A stretch of DNA of 64,000 nt from Mesoterricola silvestris. GTDB taxonomy: Bacteria; Acidobacteriota; Holophagae; Holophagales; Holophagaceae. Below the pieces are notes generated by a model. It worked only from the letters and a program-made list of their open reading frames with translations. It ran no database searches and had not been told where the DNA came from. Position numbers and translations under genes: made by a program. The stretch is taken from assembly GCF_030295405.1 (NCBI RefSeq), contig NZ_AP027080.1:3208001-3272000 (forward strand), written 5' to 3'. Positions 40,098 through 49,715 of this stretch are shown piece after piece (position 1 is the stretch's first letter; each line of letters starts with the position of its first letter).

Positions 40098-41340
40098 AGA
40101 GCCTCCGTTCCACCACGGGCACCAGGTCCTGGTAGGACTCCCGCCGTTCGTGGATGTGGCAGGCCCCCAGGGCCTCGGCCACGTCCCAGGCGAAGGTGTT
40201 GCGGTACTCCACCACCAGGATGACGGGCGTATCCACCAGGAGGCCCTGGCCGCGCAGGAGCCGCATCATGTCCTTGGCCCAGTGGCCGCCCATGGTGTTG
40301 TCCAGGAGCACCAGGTCCACGCGCGGGGACGCGGCCAGGGTGCGGGCCTCCTGGAAGGACCGGGCCTCGTGCACCTGGCGGAAGCCGTCCTCCCGGAAGG
40401 CCTGGGCCAGGGCGTGGGTGGAGCCGGTGGTGGAGAGGAGGAGGATCCGCTTGGAGGCCTTGCGCAGGCGCAGGGCCGCGTTGATCTGGGGCCGGGGCTC
40501 GGGTTCGGGGGCGGGCCGTTCCAGGGGGCGCTCCACCACTTCGGCGGGCCTGGCCTTGACGCGGGTGGGGGTCGGGGCTCCCGGGACGTCGGCGGGGTCG
40601 GTGCGGGGCTTGCGGTCGGGAAAGCCCTGGCCGAAGGAGGGCGGAAGGCGCGGGGCGAGGATGCGCTCGAGGTTCTGGACATCGATCGGGGAGAGCCCCT
40701 CCAGGATCATGCCGCCGTCCCGGCCCGTGAGGTGCACCAGGGTGCCCGTGCCCTGGATGGGCGGCATGTGGGGCAGGCCCGAAACGCGCACCGCCTGGAA
40801 GCGGTCGCCGGGCTTCAGTTCCTTCACGGGCCCCCCGAGGGAATCGAATTCGTCCAGGGAAAGCCGCAGGCCCCGGGGACTCAGGTCCAGGAGCCGGCCC
40901 TGCAGGGTCCTCCCCCAGGGGAAGGGTCCGGAAAGGAATTCCACCGCGAAGACTTCCGCCCGCTCCCCCCGCCCGAAGGCCGCCCGGGGAAGGCTCCTGC
41001 GCTCGCCCTGGGCGAGGCTGGACGGGATCCCGAAGATCCCCGTGCCCTCGGCCCGGGTCAGCGCGGTGAAGCGCCTCGCGTCCAGCATGAAGGCCATGCG
41101 CAGGGTCTGGCCCGGCTCCAGCAGGGGCGTCGTGGTGGTGGAGAAGGCGGTCCGCCCCACCTGCTCCAGCGAGGTGTCGAAGGGCAGGGCCCCGTTCACG
41201 GGAAGCCAGAACTGCACCGGCGCCTTCAGGCGCGCCAGCTCCTCCAGGTAGGCCCGGATGGTTCCTTCGTCGCGAAGCTCGGGCTGGGGGGCGAATGGGG
41301 TCAAGGGGGTTCCGATGCCCCTCAAAGGAGGGGACTTCAA
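40084..41340 (-). CDS. PilZ (YcgR-like) protein fused to a degenerate receiver domain
   Basis: Protein of about 418 aa. Residues about 20-130 resemble the YcgR-type N-terminal barrel (LPVNGALPFDTSLEQVG). Residues about 110-230 are a PilZ domain with both cyclic-di-GMP motifs: the Arg cluster ERRSLPR and DLSPRGLRL (D-x-S-x-x-G). A Pro-rich linker follows. Residues about 300-418 resemble a receiver domain with the phospho-acceptor Asp in LVLLDNTMGG, but the acidic pair of strand 1 is replaced (RILLLSTTGS), so it may not bind magnesium or be phosphorylated. Start TTG 41340 is uncertain. Likely a cyclic-di-GMP effector for motility or surface behaviour (inference). Confidence 0.8.
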   Translation of the reverse strand: MKSPPLRGIGTPLTPFAPQPELRDEGTIRAYLEELARLKAPVQFWLPVNGALPFDTSLEQVGRTAFSTTTTPLLEPGQTLRMAFMLDARRFTALTRAEGTGIFGIPSSLAQGERRSLPRAAFGRGERAEVFAVEFLSGPFPWGRTLQGRLLDLSPRGLRLSLDEFDSLGGPVKELKPGDRFQAVRVSGLPHMPPIQGTGTLVHLTGRDGGMILEGLSPIDVQNLERILAPRLPPSFGQGFPDRKPRTDPADVPGAPTPTRVKARPAEVVERPLERPAPEPEPRPQINAALRLRKASKRILLLSTTGSTHALAQAFREDGFRQVHEARSFQEARTLAASPRVDLVLLDNTMGGHWAKDMMRLLRGQGLLVDTPVILVVEYRNTFAWDVAEALGACHIHERRESYQDLVPVVERRLFSPR

Positions 41341-41357
41341 GTATATGCAATTGTCCC

Positions 41358-41392
41358 TTGACGGGCGGCGAATACGTAACCAATATTGTTAC
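41358..41392 (+). promoter_or_regulatory. promoter and operator of the Rrf2 regulator
   Basis: TTGACG at 41358-41363 is followed 17 bases later by a CAATAT -10 box. The perfect inverted repeat GTAAC-N7-GTTAC at 41376-41392 covers the -10 box, so a bound dimer would block the promoter 14 bases upstream of the regulator's own start. Confidence 0.6.
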
Positions 41393-41405
41393 AGATCGGA
41401 ACCCG

Positions 41406-41831
41406 ATGACCACCAGCTCCCGCACCACCATCGCCATCCACATCCTCACCCTCCTGGCCTTCTGCGGTCCGGAGCCCCTCACGTCCGAGTTCATCGCCGG
41501 CAGCGTCAACACCAACCCCGTGGTCATCCGGCGCCTCCTGGCCCGGTTGCGGGAGGCGGGGCTCGTGGGCTCCCAGGGCGGGCCCGGGGGCGGATGGCAG
41601 CTGCTGCGGGCGCCGGGCAAGGTGACCCTCCGGGACATCCATCGGGCGGTGGAAGGCGGATCCCTCTTCGCCCTGCACACGGCGGGACCCAACCCCCAGT
41701 GCCCCGTGGGCCGCACCATCCAGTCCGCCCTGGAGGGCATCTACGCCGCGGCCCAGGCGGCCCTGGAGGCCGAACTGGGCCGCACCACCCTCGCCCACCT
41801 GGTGAAGGACGTCAAGACCCGGGCGTCCTGA
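41406..41831 (+). CDS. Rrf2-family transcriptional regulator (YwnA-like)
   Basis: Regulator of 141 aa of the Rrf2 superfamily. The winged helix is visible: TIAIHILTLLAFCGPEPLTS, then EFIAGSVNTNPVVIRRLLAR, LREAGLVGSQGGPGGGWQL and VTLRDIHRAVEGG. Only one Cys is near the region that would carry an iron-sulfur cluster (PNPQCPVGR), so it belongs to the cluster-free YwnA-type rather than the IscR/NsrR type. It stands immediately upstream of an NAD(P)H-dependent quinone oxidoreductase, and the same GTAAC-N7-GTTAC operator precedes both genes. Probably a repressor of itself and that enzyme, responding to an electrophile or quinone. Confidence 0.88.
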   Translation: MTTSSRTTIAIHILTLLAFCGPEPLTSEFIAGSVNTNPVVIRRLLARLREAGLVGSQGGPGGGWQLLRAPGKVTLRDIHRAVEGGSLFALHTAGPNPQCPVGRTIQSALEGIYAAAQAALEAELGRTTLAHLVKDVKTRAS

Positions 41832-41852
41832 GCCTTTTTTTTAACCCAATGC

Positions 41853-41869
41853 GTAACCCCCAAGGTTAC
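41853..41869 (+). promoter_or_regulatory. second GTAAC-N7-GTTAC operator, before the oxidoreductase
   Basis: The perfect inverted repeat GTAACCCCCAAGGTTAC ends 11 bases before the oxidoreductase start and overlaps its ribosome site region (AAGGAG at 41869-41875). It has the same half-sites and spacer length as the site in front of the Rrf2 gene. Confidence 0.65.
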
Positions 41870-41880
41870 AAGGAGACCTC

Positions 41881-42726
<846 letters not shown>

Positions 42727-42789
42727 AGGGCCGGACCTGCTACCCTGGGGAGGATCCGTCAACAGCCCCCCACGGTGGAGTTCCCTTCC

Positions 42790-45219
42790 ATGACCAGCCT
42801 TTCGGGAGAAAAAATCGGCGCCTTCCGCGTCCTGGAACTGTTGGGACAAGGCGGGATGGGGGATGTGTACGTGGGGGTTGACGAGCGGTTGGACCGGCGG
42901 GTGGCCCTCAAGGTCCTCCGCTCCGACCTCCACCCCGGCACGGAAAGCCAGCAGCGCTTCCTGCGGGAGGCCCGGGTCCTCTCCCAGGTGGCCCACCCCA
43001 ACATCTGCCAGATCTTCGACTACCTCTCCTCGGCCGGGCGGGAGGTGCTGGTGCTGGAGCTCATCGAGGGCCAGAGCCTGGCCAGGGCCATGAAGCGCAG
43101 CCTGGCCTTCCGGCAGAAGCTGGCCATCGCCCGGCAGATCGCCGAGGCCCTCCTGGCGGCCCATGAGAAGGGCATCATCCACCGGGACCTCAAGCCCGAG
43201 AACATCCTCATCACGCCCGGGAACCAGGTGAAGATCCTGGATTTCGGCATTTCCCGGCTGCAGGAGGAGGGCCCGGAACCGCCCCGGGCCGAACCCGGCG
43301 TCCAGCTTCCCCTGCCCGGCTTCGAGGACGGCCTCACCCGGCCGGCCTCGGCGCCCGCCGGGGACCCCGAGGAGATCACCGCCGGCACGGGGGCCGCCCC
43401 CGGCCGTTCCACCAGCTTGACCTCCCAGGGTTCGATCATCGGCACCCTGGCCTACATGAGCCCCGAGCAGGCCCGGGGGGAAATGGCCCAGGCCGCCAGC
43501 GACCTCTATTCCCTGGGCCTGGTGCTGCAGGAGCTCTTCACGGGCCACAGGCCCTACCCCAAGGGGCTGGAGTCCGCGGAGCTGCTGGAACGGGCCCGGG
43601 AGGGCCGCACCCTGCCGGTGGCGGGCATCGATGCGGACGTGGCGGCCCTGATCCGGCGCCTCACCGCGTTCGCCCCCGCGGCCCGGCCCTCCTCGGCGGA
43701 TGCGCTGGAGCGGATCCTCTGGATCCAGGGCAAGCCCGGCCGGCGCCGCCGGAAGGCGCTGGTGGCCGCGGCCTTGGCCGTGATGGGGCTCTTCAGCGGG
43801 GGCATGACCATCCAGACCTTGCGGGCCCGGCGGGCCGAGCGGGCCACCCGCGAAGAGGCCGAGGCCACCCGTCGGGTCGCGGATTTCCTCACGGGGCTCT
43901 TCAAGGTTTCGGACCCCGGGGAGGCCCGGGGCAACACCGTCACGGCCCGGGAACTGCTGGACAAGGGCGCCCGGGACATCACCGGCGAACTGGTGAATCA
44001 GCCCCAGGTGCGCGCCCAGCTCATGGACACCATGGGCATGGTGTACTACGAGATGGGTCTCTATCCCCAGGCCCGGCCCCTCCTCATGGAAGCCCTGGCC
44101 ATCCGCGAGCGCACCCTGCCCCCCACCGACCTGAAGGTGGCCGAGAGCCTGAACGACCTGGGCATGCTGGAGCTCAAGGAAGGCGCCTTCGATCAGGGCG
44201 CCGCGCACTTCCAGCGGTGCCTGGCCATCCGCACCCAGCGCCTGGGGGCGGGTTCCCTGGCGGTGGCCACCACCCAGGGCAACCTCGGGGGCATCTACTA
44301 CAGCCAGGGCAAGTACGACCTGGCCGAACCGCTCTACCGCCAGAGCCTGCGCACCAAGGAGGGCCTCCTGGGCCCCCGGCACGGGGAGGTGGCCACCGCC
44401 CTCAACAACCTCGCCAGCCTCCTCTGGCAGCAGGGGAAGTACGCGGAAGCCGAGCCGCTCTTCCTGCGCAACCTCGCCATCGAGGAGGCGACCCGGGGCT
44501 CCGACCACCCGGATGTGGCCCTGGCCCTCCTGAACCTGGGCATCCTCGACCGGAAGCTGGGGAAGTACGCCGAGGCCGAAGCCTACCTCCGCAGGAGCCT
44601 CGCCGTGGGCGAGAAGGTCCAGGGGCCAAGCCACCCCAGCGTGGCCGCCACCCTCTCCAACCTGGGCACCACCCTGCAGCAGGCGGGCCGCCCCAGGGAG
44701 GCCGAGCCGCTCATCCTGCGGGCCCTGGCCATCCAGGAAAAGACCCTGGGACCCGGCCATCCCGAAGTGGCGCGCACCCTCAGCACCCTGGGCGCCCTCT
44801 GCCACGCCCTGGGCCGGGACCCCGAGGCCATCGCCCGGTACCGCGCCAGCATCGCCGTGGGGGAGAAGGCCCTGGGCGCGACCCACCCCAGTCTCGCCGG
44901 CCCGCTCACGCACCTGGGGGAGCTGTACATGGACCGGGGCAATTTCGCGGCGGCCGAACCCCTCTACCTGCGGGGCCTGGCCCTCACGGCCCCCGCCCTG
45001 GGCGACCGGCACCCGGGGGTGGCGGGCATCCTCCTCGCCCTGGCCCGCATCGAAGCGGAACTGGGCCGGAAGGCGCAGGCCCTGGGATACCTGGCCCGGG
45101 CCGTGAAGGTGGACGGGAAGCCCGATTGGCTGGGCTCCTTGCGCCAGGAGCCCCAGCTGCGTTCCCTGCGGGGGGATCCGGAATTCGAGCGCATGGCCGC
45201 CGAAGCGGCCCGGCCCTAG
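42790..45219 (+). CDS. membrane Ser/Thr protein kinase with TPR repeats
   Basis: Protein of 809 aa. Residues about 12-300 are a PknB-type kinase ([50 protein letters not shown]) with a long Pro-rich insert after the DFG region. A membrane segment is near 318-335 ([17 protein letters not shown]). From about 400 to 780 there are about nine kinesin-light-chain-type TPRs (pattern [20 protein letters not shown]), which bind partner proteins. This kinase-TPR layout is common in acidobacteria and planctomycetes. Start ATG 42790; a GTG five codons upstream is possible. The target is unknown. Confidence 0.93.
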   Translation: MTSLSGEKIGAFRVLELLGQGGMGDVYVGVDERLDRRVALKVLRSDLHPGTESQQRFLREARVLSQVAHPNICQIFDYLSSAGREVLVLELIEGQSLARAMKRSLAFRQKLAIARQIAEALLAAHEKGIIHRDLKPENILITPGNQVKILDFGISRLQEEGPEPPRAEPGVQLPLPGFEDGLTRPASAPAGDPEEITAGTGAAPGRSTSLTSQGSIIGTLAYMSPEQARGEMAQAASDLYSLGLVLQELFTGHRPYPKGLESAELLERAREGRTLPVAGIDADVAALIRRLTAFAPAARPSSADALERILWIQGKPGRRRRKALVAAALAVMGLFSGGMTIQTLRARRAERATREEAEATRRVADFLTGLFKVSDPGEARGNTVTARELLDKGARDITGELVNQPQVRAQLMDTMGMVYYEMGLYPQARPLLMEALAIRERTLPPTDLKVAESLNDLGMLELKEGAFDQGAAHFQRCLAIRTQRLGAGSLAVATTQGNLGGIYYSQGKYDLAEPLYRQSLRTKEGLLGPRHGEVATALNNLASLLWQQGKYAEAEPLFLRNLAIEEATRGSDHPDVALALLNLGILDRKLGKYAEAEAYLRRSLAVGEKVQGPSHPSVAATLSNLGTTLQQAGRPREAEPLILRALAIQEKTLGPGHPEVARTLSTLGALCHALGRDPEAIARYRASIAVGEKALGATHPSLAGPLTHLGELYMDRGNFAAAEPLYLRGLALTAPALGDRHPGVAGILLALARIEAELGRKAQALGYLARAVKVDGKPDWLGSLRQEPQLRSLRGDPEFERMAAEAARP

Positions 45220-45364
45220 CTCAACGTTCCGACCCACCCCGTCTTTGACCGGGGCAACGCGTCGGGATTCACCTGTCGAATACGAAAACCCCATTTGCAG
45301 GGAAGCAACCGGGACGACCATTACAAGGAATCAAGCACCTGCCGCCCACCTTGGAGGCATGCTC

Positions 45365-45515
45365 ATCCCCTTCATCCTTTTCATCCGATTCATCCCTGTT
45401 CCCGCAGGGCCAGGGCTGGGATGGGTCGGCGCATGCAGATCACCTGCGCGCCGCCCCATCTCATCGCTGGCCCTGCGGGAACAGGGATGAATCGGATGAA
45501 CAGGATGAAGGGGAT
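45365..45515. repeat. 151-bp giant inverted repeat (hairpin)
   Basis: The arms 45365-45413 and 45467-45515 are complementary at 48 of 49 positions. Each arm contains three spaced CATCC (or GGATG) units and the block CTGTTCCCGCAGGGCCAG. The 53-base centre contains a second nested repeat (GATGGG..CGGCGC / GCGCCG..CCCATC). The whole element could fold into one long cruciform or RNA hairpin. It lies in the 367-bp gap between two convergent genes, with no coding frame worth calling. It may be a bidirectional terminator or a REP/MITE-like element. Confidence 0.85.
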
Positions 45516-45586
45516 CAGCCTTGGAACTCTGGCCGTTCCCGTCTGAGGGGCCAGACCAACCTGTCACCGGCCGGGAAAAGATCCAT

Positions 45587-46384
45587 TCAGCGCCTGGCCC
45601 CCGCCTTGCCGAAACGCAGGCCCATGGTGATGCGCCGCCGGGCCTCACGGCCATCCAGGGGTTTGGTGATCCAGTCGTCCACGGGGATCCCCGGCTCGGG
45701 CTCCTCGCCCTTGTCCACCACGGCCAGGATGGGGACGCCGGCCCAGGTGGGCTGGCTTCGCACGCTGGCGATGATCTCCCGGAGCTGGCCGTTGGACAGG
45801 GAGGCATCCACCACCAGCAGCGCCGGGGGCGGCCCGTCCAGCCGGTCCAGGAGCTCGCCCGCCGTGGCGCAGGTGTCCAGGTGGATTCCCGCGGGGGCCA
45901 CCTGCAGGGAGATCTGGCTCAGCAGCAGGGGCGAGTCCGAGGCGGCCACCACCCGGGCGCCGGCGAAGGCCTCCAGGGGTTCGGAGATGCCGAAGCCCCC
46001 GCCGGCGATCCCCAGCAGCTCCCGCACCCGCAGGCGCAGGAGGTCCTCGCTTCCCCGCTTCAGGAAGCAGTCGTCGGCGCCCGCCTCCAGGCTGCGCTCG
46101 GTCACGTTCCGGGACAGGGAGGTGATGATGGCGAAGGGCAGATCCCGGGTGGCGGGGTCGTCCTTGAGGCGCCGGCAGAACTGGAAGCCGTCGGTGACGG
46201 GCATGACCGCGTCGCACAGGATGAGGCCCGGCCTGCGGTCCGAGAGGATATCCATGGCGTTTTCCGCGTTGGCGGCCGTCAGGATCTCGGCGCCCAGGGG
46301 TTCCAGGACTTCCGGGAACAGTTTCCGCTGGAGCCGGTCGTCATCGATGAAAAGTAACAGGGCCTTGGATAAATCCGTGTGCAA
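45587..46384 (-). CDS. response regulator with two receiver-like domains
   Basis: Protein of 265 aa without an output domain. The first receiver (about 5-130) is complete: acidic pair in LLFIDDDRLQ, phospho-acceptor in GLILCDAVMPVTDG, Thr/Ser in FAIITSLSRN, and Lys in DCFLKRG. The second (about 140-260) has an acceptor-like Asp in LLVVDASLSNG and a Lys in WITKPLDG but lacks the full acidic pair, so it is degenerate. It is 54 bases downstream of a hybrid histidine kinase on the same strand and probably receives phosphate from it, relaying to another protein. Confidence 0.88.
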   Translation of the reverse strand: MHTDLSKALLLFIDDDRLQRKLFPEVLEPLGAEILTAANAENAMDILSDRRPGLILCDAVMPVTDGFQFCRRLKDDPATRDLPFAIITSLSRNVTERSLEAGADDCFLKRGSEDLLRLRVRELLGIAGGGFGISEPLEAFAGARVVAASDSPLLLSQISLQVAPAGIHLDTCATAGELLDRLDGPPPALLVVDASLSNGQLREIIASVRSQPTWAGVPILAVVDKGEEPEPGIPVDDWITKPLDGREARRRITMGLRFGKAGARR

Positions 46385-46438
46385 TGATCCGTCCTCTTGA
46401 GAAATGATACATTGGGAGCGGCCAAGGTCACCTTAAAT

Positions 46439-48094
46439 TCACCCGTCCAGGGCGGCGCGGAGTTTTTCCAAGAGGTCCCTCCGGCTGAACGGCTTCTGGA
46501 GGAACTGGACGCCGGCGGGCAGTTCCCCCCGGCCGGAGGCGGCCTCCAGGGGATAGCCGGACATGAAGAGCACCTTGGCCAGGGGCCGGTGCTTGAGCAT
46601 CAGGCGGCTGAAATCCAGCCCGCCCATGCCGGGCATCACCATGTCCGTGACCAGGGCGTGGATCTCCTGGTCCTCCCGGGCCAGGAAGGCCAGGGCCAGG
46701 GCGGGGCGGAGGAAGGCGAGCACCCGGTAGCCGGCGTCCTCCAGCACCTTCGTGCCCAGTTCCAGGAGGGCCTCCTCGTCCTCCACCAGCATCACGGTCT
46801 CCCAGCCGCAGGGGACGGGCGCCTCGCCGCCCTCCCGGAAGGACCCGTCCGCGGGGTACTCGAAGCGCGGGAAGTGCAGGCGGAAGGTGGAACCCCGCCC
46901 GGGGGCCGTGTACACCGAAACGAAGCCCCCGTTCTGGCGAACGATGCCGTACACCATGGCCAGGCCCAGGCCGGTGCCCTTCCCCACCTCCTTGGTGGTG
47001 AAGAAGGGTTCGAAGATGTGGGCCACGATCTCCGGGTCCATGCCCCGGCCCGAATCCGTGACCGAGAGCACCACGTAGTCCCCGGGCCGGGCGTCCAGGT
47101 GGGTCTGGGCGTAGGCCTCGTCCACCTCCTGGTTGCCGGTCTCCAGGAGGATCGAACCGGTCCCGGTGATGGCGTCCCGGGCGTTGACCACCAGGTTCAC
47201 CAGCACCTGGCTCACCTGGGAGGGGTCGATCCACACGGACCCCAGGGAGGTGGTGGGCTTCCACACCAGGGAATGGTTCTCGCCGATGAGGCGGCGGAGC
47301 ATGGCCTGGGTCTCGTCCACCAGGGCATTCATGTCCACCGGCCGGGGCTGGATGGTCTGCTTTCGCGCGAAGGCCAACAGCTGGCGCGTAAGGTCGCTGG
47401 AGTGGGTGGCCGCCTTGCGGATCTGGGCCAGATGCTGGCGGGCCGGCCCCTCCGCAAAGGCCGGATCCTCCAGGAGCAGGTCCGAATAGCCGATGATGAC
47501 GCTCAGCATGTTGTTGGTGTCGTGGGCCACGCCGCCGGCCAGCTGACCCAGGGAATCCAGCTTCTGGGCCTGGCGCAGGATCGATTCGGCCTGCTTGCGC
47601 CCGGTGATGTCCCGCACCACGGCGGCGACGGCGTCCTGGCCGTACCAGGTGGCGGGCTTGACGGACACTTCCACGTCGAAGGGCGGGCCGCCCCCGGGCT
47701 GCACCGCCCTCATTTCGAAGACGGCGAACCCCTCCCGGTCCATGCGGGCCAGCATCGCGGGCAGCTGCACCTCGGTCCCGCCCTGGTCGGGGTCGGGAAG
47801 GCTGAGGCTCCCCACGCCCAGGCCGCACAGGGCCTCCCGGGAGAGGCCGAACATCACGGTGGCGGACTGGTTGGCCTCCAGGACGGTCCCCCGGCGGTCG
47901 TGGATGAGGACGGCGTCGTGGAGGCTGTTGAACACGGAAAGCAGGTTCTCCTGGGACACCCGCAGGCGCTCCCGCACCTCCTCCAGCTGGTGGAGGCGCT
48001 CCTGCAGTTCCGGGTAGAAGCTCTTGCGGCCGGATTCCTCGCCCAGGCCGATGATGCGTTCCCGCATGGCTTCGCGGCCCAGGCGGGGGGTCAT
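46439..48094 (-). CDS. hybrid sensor histidine kinase, PAS - HisKA - HATPase - REC
   Basis: Cytoplasmic hybrid kinase of 551 aa. Coiled coil (LQERLHQLEEVRERLRVSQE), PAS at about 50-170 (LLSVFNSLHDAVLIHDRRG), H-box at about 185 (LAGGVAHDTNNMLSVIIGYS), ATPase domain (VVNARDAITGTG, SVTDSGRGMDPE, GKGTGLGLAMVYG), and a C-terminal receiver (MLVEDEEALLELG, LVTDMVMPGMGG, FLQKPF). Its ATG overlaps the stop of the upstream ErcA-like dehydrogenase by one base (TGATG), so the two are translationally coupled. In Pseudomonas, ercA lies beside soluble sensor kinases of ethanol oxidation, which makes this pairing meaningful. Confidence 0.92.
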   Translation of the reverse strand: MTPRLGREAMRERIIGLGEESGRKSFYPELQERLHQLEEVRERLRVSQENLLSVFNSLHDAVLIHDRRGTVLEANQSATVMFGLSREALCGLGVGSLSLPDPDQGGTEVQLPAMLARMDREGFAVFEMRAVQPGGGPPFDVEVSVKPATWYGQDAVAAVVRDITGRKQAESILRQAQKLDSLGQLAGGVAHDTNNMLSVIIGYSDLLLEDPAFAEGPARQHLAQIRKAATHSSDLTRQLLAFARKQTIQPRPVDMNALVDETQAMLRRLIGENHSLVWKPTTSLGSVWIDPSQVSQVLVNLVVNARDAITGTGSILLETGNQEVDEAYAQTHLDARPGDYVVLSVTDSGRGMDPEIVAHIFEPFFTTKEVGKGTGLGLAMVYGIVRQNGGFVSVYTAPGRGSTFRLHFPRFEYPADGSFREGGEAPVPCGWETVMLVEDEEALLELGTKVLEDAGYRVLAFLRPALALAFLAREDQEIHALVTDMVMPGMGGLDFSRLMLKHRPLAKVLFMSGYPLEAASGRGELPAGVQFLQKPFSRRDLLEKLRAALDG

Positions 48095-49245
48095 CAGAGG
48101 GCCTCCAGGAAAAGGGCCTCCAGGTCGCCGGGGGAGGGCTCCCGGGGATTGGTGGCGACGCAGGGATCGTCGAAGGCCTTGGAGGCCAGGTGGGGCGCGT
48201 CCCCGGCGCTGATCCCCCGGGAGGCCAGTCCGCCCTTGATGCCGCAGGCGGTGCGCAGGGCCAGGATCCGGTCCACCAGCGCGCTTCGCACCTGCGCATC
48301 CGGGAGGCCCCTGGGGTGGGCGCCCAGGGCTTCGGCCACCCGCCGGAAACGCTCGGGGGCCGCGGGGAAGTTGAAGTCGATGACGTGGGCCAGCAGCAGG
48401 GCGTTGCACTCCCCGTGGGGCAGGTCCTTGAAGCCGCCCAGGCTGTGGGCCATGGCATGCACGGCCCCCAGGCTCGCGTTGGAAAAGGCCAGGCCCGCGT
48501 GGAGGCTGGCCTGCATGATGCAGGTGCGGCGCTCCAGGTCCTCCGGTTCCCCCACGGAGGCCTCCAGGTGGGCGGCCACCAGGCGCATGGCCTCCAGGGC
48601 GTGCACGTCCGTGACGGCGGAGTTGGCGTTGGAGACGAAGGCCTCGATGGCGTGCACCAGGGCGTCCAGCCCGGTGCAGGCCGTGAGGAAGGGGTTCAGG
48701 GTCAGGAGGGTGCGGGGATCGATGAGCGCCACATCGGGCACCACGGCCTTGCTGATGATGGCGATCTTCACCCGTTCGTCCGCGTCGTTGATGATGGCGA
48801 ACTGGGAAACGTCCGCGGAGGAGCCGGCGGTGGTGGGCACGCACAGGAGGGGCGGCATGGGGATCCGCACCTCGTCCACGCCCTCGTAGTCCAGGATGGA
48901 ACCGCCGTTGGTGGCCACGATGCCGATGCCCTTGGCGCAGTCCATGGCGCTGCCGCCCCCCACGGCGGCGATGAGGTCGCTGCCGCTGGAACGGTACACG
49001 GCGACGCCGCCGGCCACCTCGCCGGAGCGGGGGTTGGGGGAGACGTCCAGGTAGCGCGTGACCTCCAGGCCCTCCTCCTGGAGGAAGCCCGCCGCCTCGT
49101 TCGTCCAACCGGCCGCATCCACCCCGGGGTCGGACACCAGCAGCACCCGGCGGGCCCCCAGGTTCCGGGCATAGCGCCCCAGGAGCTTCCGGGCGTCCAG
49201 CCCAAACAGGAATTCCGGCGCGACGAATTTACGCAGTTCAGACAT
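48094..49245 (-). CDS. ercA: iron-containing alcohol dehydrogenase, ErcA-like
   Basis: Group III iron-dependent alcohol dehydrogenase of 383 aa. The N-terminus MSELRKFVAPEFLFG and RKLLGRYARNLGARRVLLVSDPGV closely follow the ErcA subgroup. The NAD-binding segment is AAVGGGSAMDCAKGIGI. Metal ligands appear in VPDVALIDP (Asp region) and in HAMAHSLGGFKDLPHGECNALLL (His residues). In Pseudomonas aeruginosa ErcA is linked to the sensor kinases that control ethanol oxidation and may act as a signalling or modulating dehydrogenase. Here it is coupled by overlap to a hybrid kinase and followed by a response regulator. ATG 49245 preferred; a GTG precedes it. Confidence 0.87.
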   Translation of the reverse strand: MSELRKFVAPEFLFGLDARKLLGRYARNLGARRVLLVSDPGVDAAGWTNEAAGFLQEEGLEVTRYLDVSPNPRSGEVAGGVAVYRSSGSDLIAAVGGGSAMDCAKGIGIVATNGGSILDYEGVDEVRIPMPPLLCVPTTAGSSADVSQFAIINDADERVKIAIISKAVVPDVALIDPRTLLTLNPFLTACTGLDALVHAIEAFVSNANSAVTDVHALEAMRLVAAHLEASVGEPEDLERRTCIMQASLHAGLAFSNASLGAVHAMAHSLGGFKDLPHGECNALLLAHVIDFNFPAAPERFRRVAEALGAHPRGLPDAQVRSALVDRILALRTACGIKGGLASRGISAGDAPHLASKAFDDPCVATNPREPSPGDLEALFLEAL

Positions 49246-49334
49246 CACGGGGTTGCCTCGCTAGCGTTCCTTGCGGACGGATGCAGACACCCTACCACGC
49301 TCCCCGGAATCCGGGAGCCGTGTATCCTTGACGG

Positions 49335-49715
49335 GTGGCGAAAATTCTCGTGGTCGACGACAGCCGGATGATGCGCCTCTACCTGCGTCGGTGCCTGGAG
49401 CGGGCCGGCCACGAGGTGGAGGAGTGGGTGCCCCTTTCGGCCATGGAGGTGCCGGACCACGTCAACGCCAGCGCCCCGGACCTGATCATCAGCGACTTCC
49501 AGATGCCCGGCTGCAACGGTACCTCCCTGGCCCGCATGGCCCAGAAGGCCCGCCCCGGATCCCCCATCCTCATCCTCACCGCCTTCCGGGACGAGGACAT
49601 GGAAGCCGGCCTCCTGAAGCTGGGCGTCAGCCGGGTCCTGGCCAAACCCATCGAGGAGGCCGTCCTGCTGGCCGCGGTGGCGGGCACCCTGGCCGGCCCC
49701 GGCGAGGCGGAGTGA
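49335..49715 (+). CDS. single-domain response regulator
   Basis: Receiver domain of 126 aa with all conserved residues: ILVVDDSRMMRLYLRR (acidic pair), LIISDFQMPGCNG (acceptor Asp near residue 55), ILTAFRDEDM (Thr) and VLAKPIEE (Lys). No output domain, so it acts CheY-like through a protein partner. Start is GTG 49335, without a good ribosome site. It is divergent from the ErcA operon and could be another relay component. Its stop abuts the stop of the convergent Sel1 gene with no gap. Confidence 0.9.
   Translation: MAKILVVDDSRMMRLYLRRCLERAGHEVEEWVPLSAMEVPDHVNASAPDLIISDFQMPGCNGTSLARMAQKARPGSPILILTAFRDEDMEAGLLKLGVSRVLAKPIEEAVLLAAVAGTLAGPGEAE

Noticed and set aside
45361-45520. Reading frames crossing the giant hairpin as genes
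   Set aside because: They exist on both strands only because of the inverted repeat and encode no recognisable protein.
48190-49371. Plus-strand frame opposite the ErcA-like dehydrogenase
   Set aside because: No motifs, and it overlaps entirely a gene with clear family hallmarks.
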